This document shows, in pieces, positions 1-11,108 of a stretch of 64,000 nucleotides of DNA. Origin of the DNA: Anastrepha obliqua. Its lineage: Eukaryota > Arthropoda > Insecta > Diptera > Tephritidae. The notes beneath the pieces were generated by a model. The model was not told the DNA's origin and did no database searches. It saw nothing but the letters and a program-made list of their open reading frames with translations. Numbering within the stretch: position 1 is the first letter of the stretch; the number at the start of each line of letters is the position of its first letter. The stretch spans positions 122,387,784-122,451,783 of the forward strand of contig NC_072893.1 of the NCBI RefSeq assembly GCF_027943255.1. Reading direction: 5' to 3'. Position numbers and translations under genes: made by a program.

Positions 1-204
1 GCTTGGTAACAAAGAATGCATTAACGCAACGAAGTAAAAAAAATTTAGGCTGGTAGCAACCTGAAGTAGCCCTCTCTTATCGAACCGCAAAACTTTTTGA
101 ACAACTTCAAGCTGCTGTTTGTTGAAGTACCTTTGTTGCTATTTAAGTTTTGAGATAGACAAGTGAAAAGAAACTGGCTTTATTATTTTTCAAATATAGT
201 CCAT

Positions 205-859
205 GCATACCTACCTTTCAATCCGTTTAAACCCATTTTCGAAACACTTTTCCACTTCTACTGAAGTAACTCCAACCTCAAGTGATTTTAACCCTTGAAT
301 TGCTGCTTCAGGAGCGTATTACTATGGCGTAAAGAACTGAGAAAAAATTCTTGGTTCAAATAATTAGGTCTGCATGGCTAATGGCCTATCAATTAAATGT
401 TTTGGACGCTGAAAAGTGCGCTTACTTGAGCTCTGATGTGTGTGCTTGCACCCTCGAGTCTTAGAAAGGTTTTTCTTCTCGGAAAGATTTCACTTATTTT
501 TTGTAAGCTTCTGGCAACCATCTTTCTGACATCATCTGGTCATCCAAAATAAAACTGTCTACATTGCTGTTGTAATTCTTGTAATAGCACAAAATATTTT
601 TATCAATTCATCATTCACATTGACTTCCTCTGACACAACAATCAGCTTTAGACGACCTTCTCGAAACTCATAAGTTTATTCTGAAGAGTGACTCTGATTG
701 AACTCTGAATTGTGATTGTACTCGGAAACCCAACGATTGGACTAGGAAAAGCAAAAAGTGTGTCATCATTAATAGTCGAAGAGAGTTGTTCGTCACACAG
801 CTGCTGGCTTAGACCATGTCAAAAGCCATCGCATGAAAATGCCCACGATTTAGCTCCAT
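205..859 (-). pseudogene. Decayed mariner transposase (internally deleted)
   Basis: Read on the minus strand, the ATG at 859 opens MELNRGHFHAM, the same amino end as the mariner at 60.8 kb (MELNREHFRAI). A frame-shifted stretch further on reads FREGRLKLIVVSEEVNV, matching the FREGRPKSVVV helix-turn-helix linker of that element. At about 318-205 another frame reads APEAAIQ followed by VEKCFENGFKRIE, the equivalent of the carboxyl end PEEAVAAF and RCFDNWFKRMQ. The central catalytic part cannot be recognised and the total is about 655 bp against about 1.05 kb for an intact gene. I see no terminal repeats. It is an old relic of the subfamily represented by the better copy at 60643-61933. Assignment rests on translated similarity only. 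Confidence 0.62.
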
Positions 860-869
860 CTCTTTTTCA

Positions 870-3800
870 ACTACCTGTGAACACCACAAATATCGCTCAT
901 ATGAAAAAACGTGCCGAGCAGGATTGTCATTGAAAATATCAAATCTTACGATAGCATTGCCAGATTTGACATATTCGCGCCGGTACTGCCACATCTATGA
1001 ACTTAAGTAGCAACCCTTACAAAAACTCTAAGAACTTTTGAGTTCATACTTTAAAACTCCATATGCCTCTTTAAAACCACGATTTCTTCTAGAAAAATTT
1101 ACTTCCAATTTTTTCAGATAGAGCCACTAATCCTGACTCAATGAGACATAGACCGTTTCTGAGCTTGCCAAATTTTTCATTCAAAAGGCTCGTCAGTAGC
1201 TGTTCCAAATGTTTCATATCTACGTTCAGAAGTGTGATAAGAAACCCAAGGGAACAAGTGTTCTATCATCACCATATGAGGATTTTGCCCAATGGATTCT
1301 TATACAATATATATATATATATATTCCCTTGGTTCCTAGGTGAAATATAGAGGTTCCGGTTTCCATAATCTCTAAGTTAAAAATGAGTAGAGGATTAGCC
1401 TTCTGCATCCACGCCTGAGTACGGGGCCACAGCTTAGCCACCAGACTGCCAAGGCGTAGGAACTCCTTCCTCGCTAATGGAAAGATTGTACCGCCTTGAC
1501 TCGGTCGATAAAGCATCGTTCGCAAAAACATGTGCTACCAAGTTCAGTACAAGAAGTCTAGGATAGTGGATGAAGCTTGTCGTTTGGAGAGGCGGTGATG
1601 TGTTATTACCACCACTTTCCCATTAAGCCTCGTTAATTCATGAGAACTTCGATTTACCTATAAACTAGTCACAAGCTCCATCGGTTATTGTCGTTGTAAT
1701 GAGCAAAAACTTCAAAAACTACTGGGTGGAGCTTGTTTAGGTTTCTAGGGAAGCATTTCTTCGAACAACTCACTAGTTTGCTAATAGAATTGATTGCATT
1801 TACCAAAAAGTCGGTGTAGCTTAAAAACATGTAGGGATACGACCAGCGATATTTTCGCTCTGTGATGCAATGAGCCTCTTTGACTACCGAGTGAATACCT
1901 TCTGAAGAGCAGCTCATCTAACTTAGACTCATTTCATTTTATTTTCGATTGCTTTGGCTGCCTGAGAATAAAAATGTTGGATCTCTTTTTTTCCTATACC
2001 CCAGTGATATTTTATAGTGACTGATTAAAGATATTATTTTATCAATACTTTTTAAGTTATCAAATAATCAACCAGTACCGCCGCTACTAAAGCCCATCTA
2101 ATCTCATCCATCCCATCACTCAAGTCCAGATATTTAATATTCTTTTAAAGGATGCTTCCTTCCCTACAACTCTTTTAGTTGCACCAACCTCCCTCTTCTA
2201 CTCTCAAACTGACCCACTTCCTGAACCAGCTCCACTCCACAAAGTATCAACTAAGCCGCTGGCAAACTTTCTCTTACCTCTTCACAAAATCGATCTAGCT
2301 TAGCTCGCCAACTTTTCCAATGCATTTCGTTTTCGCTTTCCCATGCATTAGCGCTGCATTGCCAAAAAAAAAACCAAAGTTTCTCACAATTTGCACATTT
2401 CACTATTTTGTATGCATTTGCATTGTCGATTTGTTTTTAAGTGTCTTTGGAAACCGGCAGCCTTTTTTAGTCACTTTCAAAAGCGCCTGAAGTCGTTAAA
2501 ACTCTCAACGACTACTACATTTCAAAGCAGCGAACTCCACTAAAATTCGCTGCTCGATAAACTTTTTTAGTAGTCACAGCAGCTGCTCAAGTTGATGATG
2601 TAACGAATGCTGATGCTTTGTGTCTCAAGTTTTGCAAGACGAAGCAAAGAGTTGAAAGGCATTTGGCGGGAATTGGTATAGTTTCGCGCTTAACTGAGCG
2701 CTAGCGGTAGCAACTTTTCTATTCGTTAAACGTTTTGGTATTTCTGATGTGAAATTGGTAAGCTAAGTGTCGGTTGGATTACACTTGCATACGTCGTAGC
2801 ATAAGGTATTTGGTGGATAAGCTCGCATAATTGGGGCTCTAAGGAAATTAGAATCAGCCTGGTGGCACCAGTTCAACGAGAAAATGGATTTAGCTGCAGG
2901 GTAAACTGTGGGGAATAAATTATATTTGTTACATTCCTTAGAGAAACAAAGTTTCGGAGTTCGCAGTAGGAACTCCAGTAAGGCCGTCGACATTCCACAA
3001 AGATTTCATTAATAATGAGGCAAATTTGAAAACTAAAGAGCCTCGAATCTTACTTGATTATGAGGCTCAGTGCCGTAGCAACGAAATTTTGATAGCAGAA
3101 CTACACAACTTTGATCACTGTAAAGCTAGCAGGCGTCTTAAGACATACGCTCTGACTGAGGTCTGACCGAGATCGTTTCCTAAAAGGCATGTGGATAAAA
3201 TCTAGTCCACATACATGTTGCTTAAACACTCAGGACTATTGCGTAGCTATTAAATATAACATAAGTACTTATGTATGTGCAAATTGCATCTTCGAGTCAA
3301 AACGCGTCCTAGTTGTTGTTGGCTAGCTGTAGATATTTGACAGTTGGAGGTCTCATAATGATAGCAAACCGCATTTTAATTGGAGAGTACCAGAATGGTA
3401 CTTTAACTATTTCACCCATCTATGTATCTGTAGCTGTTGTAAAAGTTAACGTAACTCCTCTTCCTGCACACAACTAATTCAACAGCCTTCTCTCTTTTTC
3501 ATTTGTTGAATTGGAATATTTATAGAAATGTTCCAGGATCATAACACTTGAATTATGTATAGTTGCTGGCGTGAGGAGCCTGCTTGCATGCTAAATTGAC
3601 TCTTAGAAGAGAAATCTCGATTCCCGATGGGCAAAACTTTAAACACTCACAGCATCGAAATCGAAGTTAGGCAAACACTGTTGAAGGTTAGGGGAAAAAT
3701 GTTGGAACCTACTCCATACGGTTGGAAATGAGACGAAAGTTATGCGAATTTTTTCATCATAATTCATTTCTATTCTCATTTCTGGTTAGTGCATTACTTT

Positions 3801-4380
3801 TACAGCGAGGTCTTGTTTTTCGGTAACTTATGCCTCTCCAATGAACCTCGGTTTTGTTGAAAAGGTCATGCTCTCAAGAAAAGTCGTTCGTAGTTGTTGT
3901 TGAAAATCCTTTCTTCTCATTTGTCCACATCGTACGCAACTTAACTAAAGACCCGTAAATCTAGTTTACAGTGATGTTCTAGAGAAAATTTCAAGCCAGT
4001 TTTGTAGGAGTAAGTTAAGTAGATGTAATAAGATGCGGCTTAGAAAGGTTGGTAGAAGATATCCCCGACTCGATTGATCTTAAAAACATAAAAATTAGGA
4101 TGTTTATTTAGAGAACATTTTTTGACGCCTACTCCTTTTTCTTTCCAAAAAAAAGGTTTATTTGAGCAAGCTGCGCAGATGCATGCCGCCAAGTCCAGAT
4201 CGGTCCTAGGTAGTCGAAAATTTACATTTTTATTCCTTCCAGATCGTGATGCGAAATTTTTTCACGGTTATTTTTTCTATTCTCATCTTTAAGTAGAGGT
4301 CTTATATACTAGCGCTGTATTTCTAAGGCGACTTCTTTTTTCTCAAGCGTCTATACCCTCTCGATTGACTTCAAGATCCA
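870..4380. other. No gene recognised
   Basis: I see no recognisable gene or element here. Short open frames at 1226-1531, 1669-1917 and 2763-2993 show no motif I know. A short (AT)n run sits at 1307-1322. Some of the sequence may be old LINE or transposon debris below recognition. Confidence 0.4.
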
Positions 4381-4384
4381 TTTT

Positions 4385-5090
4385 GAGTCAACTATAAGTC
4401 AGGCTAAGCTGAAGCGGTTGTCCACTATGGGACATACTCAAGCTTATACCCAATAGTGAAGCCGCGTGGGAAACTCTTTCTTGTCTTTATAAAAACCAGT
4501 GTGTACTTTACAAAAATTTTAGAAGATCACTGATTTCCACAGTACTGAGATTCTCCAATTCATTAAAAAAATTGCTAAATAGAGCAAGACCATGAAGATT
4601 CTCTCTTTATCTTCCTCATCTAGACAGCTTCTGCAGAAGTCACGTGTTTGCACGCCCATCCTCTGGGCATTTCTGCCTTTTAGGCTGTGCCTCGTTTTGA
4701 CGGAAATTTGCTAAAACTATGCTTATTTTAGCTGAGAAGAGATTCTCTGTTTTAGTATTGAAAATCGGCCACAATTATCTGACGATTCTGCAGGTGGTTT
4801 CTTTACACCATCTTTTGTTCGCTGCTCCTACATTTTCCCCAAAAATAAGAAGCTTCCAAGCCTGTAAGGGTGTATACTAATCAGTCTCGCTAGTTCAGCG
4901 GACCTGTAGTTACCTTCAATGTCAGTTACCCTGAAAGGAACCCATGTTACCTTTAGATGAAATGACTCAGCCATCTTGTTAAGAGATGTGTGACATTTAG
5001 TAGCTACCTTGGAGGTTGTCGACTGTTCAATGAAATTGTGGATATCATCTCTAGGTAACGCACAACCCAGCACCAGTATCATGGATTTTT
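4385..5090 (-). pseudogene. LINE 3' fragment: RNase H end and zinc-knuckle tail
   Basis: This is the carboxyl end of an RNase H-bearing non-LTR retrotransposon read right to left. A frame at 5082-4828 contains LKVTWVPF and DIEGNYRSAELARL, the end of a LINE RNase H domain (VTWVPGHSDIEGN, ADELAR). After frame breaks, about 4640-4600 reads CRSCLDEEDKE, the cysteine tail motif common to these elements. The DNA from 4440 to 4860 matches 25200-25450 closely (shared blocks such as GATTCTGCAGGTGGTTTCTT), so both are copies of one LINE 3' end in the same orientation. RNase H degrades RNA in RNA:DNA hybrids during reverse transcription. The fragment is 5'-truncated and not functional. Confidence 0.7.
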
Positions 5091-5562
5091 GTTGTTGTTC
5101 AACCTGAAAGACACTGCAGTAGTCAGAAAGCTAAAGGGGATCTCCAGATGTTCTTAATACCTGCAGATGTTCGAGTTTTGAATAGGAGGGTCATGAACGT
5201 TGTGATGGCAATTGTAGGCGGAAGTGCCTAGTCCACCACTAGAAGATCAAGTCTGACTCAACTGCACCTTCATATTTTTTCATTATAGTTCTTACAGCTG
5301 CAGTAGTCCTTATTCTTCTCTCAGTCGTGTTTTTCATACTCAGCTGACGTGAGTATCAGAAGATGAGTATATAGGGTTAGGTGTGCTGTATTATTTGAGC
5401 TGTGGGCAGATGAGAAGTTTGAACGTTTCACGGTATATCTTTTTTGTTTTCGAAAGCCACACGGGCAAAAAACTTATTAAAGAAGTTTATTTTCTAATAG
5501 CCTTCGCTCCTCGGTAGTCCATGGTAAAACTCTCAGTTATTTCTATCACACAAAAACCTGCT

Positions 5563-5897
5563 TTTTATGCCAACTCAGAACGTTAAATGATTCTTAAAAG
5601 CAGGTTTTTTTTTCATTTTTCTTTATTTATTGAATCTTTCTTTTATAAGAAACTAACAATAAGTTTACAAATCTTATATACTAGAATAAGATTTGTAAAC
5701 TTATTGTTAGTTTCTTATAAAAGAAAGATTCAATAAATAAAGAAAAATGAAAAAAAAAACCTGCTTTTATTCTAGTATATAAGATTTGTAAACTTATTGT
5801 TAGTTTCTTATAAAAGAAAGATTCAATAAATAAAGAAAAATGAAAAAAAAAAAAACCTGCTTTTAAGAATCATTTAACGTTCTGAGTTGGCATAAAA
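5563..5897. repeat. Composite fold-back repeat
   Basis: The left arm (5563-5684) is almost perfectly the reverse complement of the right arm (about 5767-5897). Both outer ends read TTTTATGCCAACTCAGAACG in opposite senses. Between them an extra copy of the inner ~85 bp (5685-5770) repeats the right arm in direct orientation. Copies are joined at AAAACCTGCTTTTA-like junctions (near 5555, 5758 and 5853). The near identity of the arms suggests recent origin. No coding sequence. Confidence 0.85.
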
Positions 5898-6136
5898 CAG
5901 TAAGTCGGTACACAACAACTAATAAAGGATCTAAGCACCAATTACTTACTCATTACAAATGCTTCTAAATACTTTAAATTGCTGTATTACGCTTTTTACA
6001 TTTCACGCTGGCAACACCTTTTTAGCCAACATTTTACTATGGGAGAAAATTTCCCTTTTCACTACTCGGACTTTAAGTAGCTCTCAAATGATTCAGGCTG
6101 GCTCTCAGCTTTGATTGTTTAAAGGATATGAGAACT

Positions 6137-6660
6137 TCAGTCCACATGAGCGCACGGCAGCGTGTGTAGTTCACAAAACTTTGACTGAAATCCCATGGAA
6201 ATGTCAATTACAATAGAAGAAGAAGAAGAATTACATTTTAAGGGTTGAATGCTACATATCCACTCGACAAATGAAGCACAAGAAATAAGATAACAAAGCG
6301 CAGACCAAATGAAAAAAGTAACTAACATGTGTTGAGGGGCAAAAAACGATGTAAAGCGTGGAAAAGAAAAAATACGAAAATATGATTGAAGATAAGAGGT
6401 GAAAAGTCGAATAGCAGCGTGTGAAGCAAAGGTGGTGGAAAGAGTGGTGGAAAAAGTGGATGTGGTTGAATAACAGTTTCCACTCTCATATGTAAAATTG
6501 CAACAAAAATCGTGGTAGAAACTGCAATTGACATGAAAAGCAAGCAGAGCGGAAGAAGTGGCTAGTCTGCATGCAAGAAAGTAGTAGTGGTGGCCTCGTA
6601 GCATAACACACACTTTTACACAATACAAACTAAGCAGACAATCAGGCAGTAACCGGACAG
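6137..6660. other. No gene: low-complexity stretch with an antisense open frame
   Basis: A long minus-strand open frame (6628-6137) exists but is rich in F, S and T and has no domain motif. It mirrors a purine-rich plus strand (AGAAGAAGAAG). I read it as chance. Confidence 0.45.
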
Positions 6661-6862
6661 TGTGGCAGCATAAAAGAACTCATAGCTATAGTTTTTATTA
6701 TTTTGGAAATTATTAATTTATAGAGAAAAATCAAATTATTCTGCAAATATTCTGGTGCATGAATTGGTATTTAATGAAAGAACTTATACTAGTACGAGAG
6801 TATAGAATTTTACTAGTTACTAAAAGGCCAATTAGAGATGTACCCAAAATATTCCTCCATTA

Positions 6863-7098
6863 AAATGTGGCGCAAAATTATTCATCCAATTTTGTTTTAA
6901 CAACATTTTTGCAAAAAAAAAAAAACAAAAATATTATTTTAAGTCATATAAATGTTTATCTCTTCTTTTTTCCATTGCTAGTTTGTATGTAAACTGCAGC
7001 GACCTCGTTCATAGGTGGCAAATATGATTCACGTACGACGCCATTTGAAAAAAAAATTATAAATTTTTCCATCAGGTGACTAATTTTGCGCCACCTTG
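6863..7098. mobile_element. TA-flanked MITE, 236 bp
   Basis: The ends are imperfect inverted repeats: left AAATGTGGCGCAAAATTA, right (reverse complement) CAAGGTGGCGCAAAATTA, continuing for about 26 bp. They are flanked by TA at 6861-6862 and 7099-7100. TA target duplication and small size suggest a mariner/Tc1-type miniature element. It has no coding capacity. A similar motif (GTTGGCACAAAATTAATCA) occurs at about 60608-60626, just left of another mariner. Confidence 0.72.
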
Positions 7099-7139
7099 TA
7101 TTTGCTGTTCTTATTGTTAATATACAATACTTTAAAAAA

Positions 7140-8100
7140 ATTAAAAAAAATTATTAACCTCAAGGCTCCTTGAATGCTCCATGCAATGTACATATTTTGT
7201 TTTTTGAAAATTTAAATTTCGAAAAGTGAAGTGTTTGAATTTAAACATTAAATGGTAAAAATAGTGACGTCTACTATTAAAGGTTATTTTCTAATTTTAA
7301 TTTTTAAATTAATTATTATATCTTGTGTTAATTTAAAGTTTTGAATTTTTTTTTTTCGTTTTGTTTTTATTCGTTTTGGAATTTATAACACTTTAACATT
7401 TAAAAAACAAAAATTATTATTTAAGAAGCTTACGAATTTTTTTATAAAACAATTTATTTTGGAAATATAAGGTTGTAAGTTTAAGGCTTTTGTGCAATAT
7501 AATTTCTATTAATAATTTTTTTCTATATACGTTTTTTTACTATTTAATTTTTTTTTCATTATTCGTTTTTAAATAAATGATTTTTGTGGTTTGCAATTTT
7601 TAATAAAATTTTTGTTTTTCTTAGTGATATCTACTATCGATAGAGTTTTTTGAAGTTATTGTTGAAGTCACAGTTAAAATTATTTAGTTGTTAATAATTT
7701 TTTTCTGCATATTTTTTTATTTACTATTTAATTTTTGAGTTCATAGCTCGTAAATTATTGAAATACAGTAAATAAAAATTGCATTCTATTTAATTTAATA
7801 TCTTTTTTATGATAATTTTGAAAAAAAATGGTGTACTTTGGTGTACTTGTAGTTGATATATTTAAAAAAAATTTAAATTTTATTTCGCTCAAAGCAGTTT
7901 TTTTTTGTTTTTTTCTTGCATTTTATCCCTAGAATTCCAAAATCTATAAACAAAGTTTGGCCGTTTTAAGTAATTAAAAAAATTTCACAATTTAGAGACC
8001 AAAAAAGAATTGGAAAAAATTAAAACAGTTGCTCTACTGCTCCTTCCCGTTCAATGTGTCTCGATTAAGTCATAAAACATAAGTAGAAGAAAATATAAAA
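7140..8100. other. AT-rich spacer, nothing recognised
   Basis: Very AT-rich sequence with poly-A and poly-T runs. I see no gene, terminal repeat or clear tandem unit. Confidence 0.5.
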
Positions 8101-8164
8101 AAAATTACTTTTTAAACGTTCATTATTTATCAATTTTTATTTTTCAACTGATTCAAAACTATTT

Positions 8165-8455
8165 TGTACCATCATGAAAAAATTATACTCGCGTGGTGCC
8201 AGGTTTAGACTATTGGGCAGATATACCAAACTTTGTGCGCGTCATTAAAGTTAGGCGCACCTCAAAATTTTCTTGATTCACCAAATTTTGCCATTTTTGT
8301 TCGAACGCCTGCTTCAGTCTGGTTAGTTGTTGAAAGTAGAGGTCCAAATTACTAGATGGGAGGAGCAGATAGTGAATAATTCCATTTAAATTCCACAAAA
8401 GTATTTTGAGTGTTGATCCCAGCTCGGCGATCGTTTGAGCCAGGATTCATAAATA
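8165..8455 (-). pseudogene. Decayed mariner transposase fragment
   Basis: The minus-strand frame at 8398-8210 reads LNGIIHYLLLPS, then LYFQQLTRLKQAFEQK and ENFEVRLTLMTRTK. These match the WWDWKGIIH and CQQLMRLKQANEKKRPEL region of the mariner at 44480-45759. In another frame just downstream, SLNLAPREYNFF corresponds to the YSPDLAPSDYHLF motif that carries the third catalytic aspartate; here the D is not conserved. The histidine-aspartate motif between them is unrecognisable. It is an old relic of the same subfamily, without visible terminal repeats. Confidence 0.68.
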
Positions 8456-9312
8456 AGTTGGAACAAAAATTAGTAAACAATTTCCAGCCACCATTTGTAT
8501 TTTTCCCCCCTTTTTTGTGTGTGTGAATGAATGAATAAAATTTCAGGTTTACACTTCGACCTCATGGCCTTTTGTGCCCTCTACTCAGTCCACTTATCAA
8601 CTTAACCCAAGCTGGGTTGGGCTGAGCGTAAGTGCCTTTCCTCATACCCAATGCATCTGTTACTTCGTTCCCAGTTATACTCCTTCGTTTTTTGTTCGAA
8701 ATAAAGTAGTTGATAGAAATGGGCGTCAGCTCCAAGTTGACGCGAGAGAGGGAAACTCAAGGTAATGAGTTCAAGTTACACATTGCAATGAACTCGAGTT
8801 CAAAGGTCTACAGAAGCATCAAAGCTAAAGTCTGTAAAGAAGGAACACCATTCCTGAAAGGTATCGGAAACTACAAATTTTTGTTGAGATCTATAGTAAA
8901 AGACTTTAAAGAGAAATTACTTTTCAAATCACTTTTTATTTACTACCTTACATTTCACAATTTTGAGCGCAAGGTCGCTTTGGTATACCTCAAATTACTT
9001 CAGCTAAAATGTAATTAAACTCCTAAGTTTCTTGCAAAAGCTGCATTGCATTCCTAGAGCCCAAACTTTTTAGCTCAAAGAATGAACTGAACATTTCAAA
9101 ATAAGCTGAGGAGTTTACATTTTTTAGGTGCAGCTCAGGTTCAAGATATTTTGAACCAAAGCGCGAAATTGTGAAGCAAAGCTTGAACCCGGGTGCGAGT
9201 TTGACGACAAATTGGCGTCAAATAAATATTTCTATAAAATATGGCGGCGATCACCTCAGATATTTGTATTTAGCATTAAAGGGAAAACTCAGCAAAATCG
9301 AAGTACCCTTAA

Positions 9313-10040
9313 GGGGGTCTTCTGGTCTCGAGGCCCTGAAATGAAGGGTTTTTTTGGGGATTGATTGTGACAAATCCTGTGAATATTTAAAAAATTTTTT
9401 TTTTTTATTTTAAAGGTACATGTCTTGGCTTTTAAAAAATGGTTTTGACTTTGAAAAAAATTAACACCCGCGACCTTGAAATGGCGCTGAGAACGTCCAC
9501 CTCCAAACGAAACAGGTCTCCATTTTGGTCACGGTTTTTCCACCTGGGTAATCAGAAAGCAAAAATTAGATATGCGTTGTCTTCAGAGTTGCCCTGGTTA
9601 AGTTTTCCCGTGACAGATTTTTTTTTTTTAATTTTTTTCAAAAGTTATGCAACAATTTGCAAAAAAAATTTTTTTTTGCTCATTTTTTGAACTTTAAAAG
9701 GTTATAAAAATGGAATGAAAAAAAATTTCAAAAATCGTACACGGGGAAACTTAGCGGTAAGTTTTCCGAACCTTTTAAGACCAAAACCATTGAAATCGGA
9801 GTATAACTACTATGAAAAGTGTGACCAAAATGCTTAAAAAACACGGTTTTCGGGGAAACGCGTTTAAAGATAAAGTTTATGATAAAACGGCCGGAGGAGG
9901 GTACACTTCGGTGCCCAGAAAAATGTGAAAAAATGCGATTTTCAAAAAAAATCCTTTCTGTATTCTCGCATACACATACAACAAAATTATGCAAAAAAAA
10001 AAAAATCGATTTTTTTTTCGCTGGAGACCAGAAGACCCCC
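9313..10040. mobile_element. TTAA-flanked non-autonomous element, 728 bp
   Basis: TTAA tetranucleotides at 9309-9312 and 10041-10044 flank perfect 17-bp inverted repeats GGGGGTCTTCTGGTCTC. TTAA duplication is typical of piggyBac and Kolobok elements; the G-rich tip does not look like the usual piggyBac CCC tip, so Kolobok or a relative is possible. Inside there are homopolymer runs and open frames (9439-9690, 9879-10175) with no transposase motif. Probably non-autonomous. Confidence 0.78.
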
Positions 10041-10395
10041 TTAAATAAACGAAAAATCTGTAGGGACCTACCAAAAATTATTTACCATTTTTTGCGCACA
10101 TTAGCCCACTGTCTGCCGTCTCTGCTCACGGGAGTTCGTTGGCGCTTACTCTCTCCGATTTTTTTTCTCATATAATATATGGCAAAAGCATGAGTTATAA
10201 AGCTAAATACACACCAGGCAACCGTTGCAGCAACTCGGCCATGTTGAAGCAACCGTTGCCTCGTGTGTAGCTGTGTTGCCAAATGATTTTCGTGTTGCTG
10301 CAACCGTTGCCTGAAATATCAAATAAATTTGATTTTTGGGATAGGTTGCTGCAACCGTTGCTTCGTGTGTATCATTGTTTACTGCTTTTACTCGT

Positions 10396-10430
10396 TCAGT
10401 TCGTTGAACACAAGCAAAGAAGAAGGTTCG
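10396..10430 (+). promoter_or_regulatory. Candidate Inr/DPE promoter inside the Harbinger element
   Basis: TCAGTT at 10396-10401 matches the insect initiator TCAKTY with A+1 at 10398. GGTTCG occupies +28 to +33 and fits five of six positions of the downstream promoter element RGWYVT. The spacing is the strict one known for Drosophila promoters. The first ATG of the Myb/MADF-like frame follows 64 bp downstream, at 10462. Inference from motif spacing only. Confidence 0.45.
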
Positions 10431-10461
10431 TGCGGAGTAAAATAAAGTGAAAAAGGAAAAA

Positions 10462-10590
10462 ATGGCAATTGAAAATAATGAAAATTATGTTAATTTTATT
10501 AACGAATATAAAATTTGAGAGAGCTGTGGGATATAAGTAGTGAAAAATATAAAAATAAAAATTTTAGAAAAAAAGCGATCAATTAAAAAA
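10462..10590 (+). pseudogene. Myb/MADF-like Harbinger accessory protein, amino end
   Basis: PIF/Harbinger elements carry a second gene for a Myb/SANT or MADF DNA-binding protein that helps the nuclease reach the element ends. From the ATG at 10462 the frame reads FINEYK, then a stop at 10516. Shifting by one base gives ELWDISSEKYKNKNFRKKA, a characteristic MADF/Myb-trihelix segment (acidic-aromatic helix, ELWD, KYKNK). The similarity stops at about 10590, where the opposite-strand nuclease fragment also stops, so the rest was deleted. One frameshift plus truncation make it non-functional. I chose the start because of the upstream initiator-like site and the good fit of the reading frame. Confidence 0.66.
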
Positions 10591-10946
10591 TGAATACAAT
10601 AAAATTGATAAAAATTTCAAGTCCGCAAAAGCGTTTCCTGTTGCAAGATACCGCAAAGTTATTGCCAGTCTAATTTCTGCTGATATTGGCTCTCTCATTA
10701 TGGTATCTTGTTTCGTTATTTTGGCCTTTACGAAGTCCAACAATTTTCTAAACAGGGCTTCATCCATCCTCATGTAATTTTTATAGTCCGCTGGCTCATT
10801 TTCCTTCAGTTCTTTCAGCAGCCTCTCGTTCGAAAATTCGATTTTTAAAAGCCAATTTTTGGACCAGATTTTTTTTCTTCCTCATTTTCGTACAAAAGTT
10901 CGTCAATTATAATAAGAGAAGTAATTTTACGCATTTCGTCGATCAT
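10579..10946 (-). pseudogene. Harbinger (HARBI1-like) nuclease, amino end
   Basis: On the minus strand an ATG at 10946 leads into IDELLYENEEE. After a one-base slip in an A-run near 10880 the frame continues WSKNWLLK, ERLLKELKENEPADY, then MRMDEALFRKLLDFV, MREPISAEIRLAITLRYLATG and FADLKF. The R-M-D-E and RLAITLRYLATG segments are hallmarks of the amino half of Harbinger DDE nucleases, which cut and join the element at TWA targets. The frame ends at 10579 before any catalytic residue, so the whole nuclease domain is missing. The deletion point is shared with the accessory gene on the other strand. Confidence 0.8.
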
Positions 10947-11108
10947 TTAAAAAATTTAATTTTACGTATCTTCCGCTTGTACCTTTCCTGCACCACAGTT
11001 ATACACAATACTGAGATTGAAGCAACGGTCGCAACGTGTTTCTTAAACAAAGGCAACACGTTGCTGCAACCGTTGCTTCAACGGTTGCCTGGTGTGTATT
11101 TAGCTTAA

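Larger units (their letters stand above)
10201..11105. mobile_element. PIF/Harbinger element, internally deleted, 905 bp
   Basis: Inverted repeats beginning AGCTAAATACACACCAGG mark both ends, and TAA (10198-10200, 11106-11108) flanks them, the 3-bp target of PIF/Harbinger elements. Several copies of GCAACCGTTGC lie just inside both ends (near 10218, 10249, 10303, 10353, 11066), presumably binding sites for an element protein. It keeps the start of a Myb/MADF-like gene on the plus strand and the start of a Harbinger nuclease gene on the minus strand. They point at each other and both stop near 10580-10590. One large internal deletion removing both 3' halves explains this layout. Confidence 0.88.

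Noticed and set aside
6137..6628. 163-codon minus-strand open frame
   Set aside because: Low-complexity F/S/T-rich sequence with no motif.
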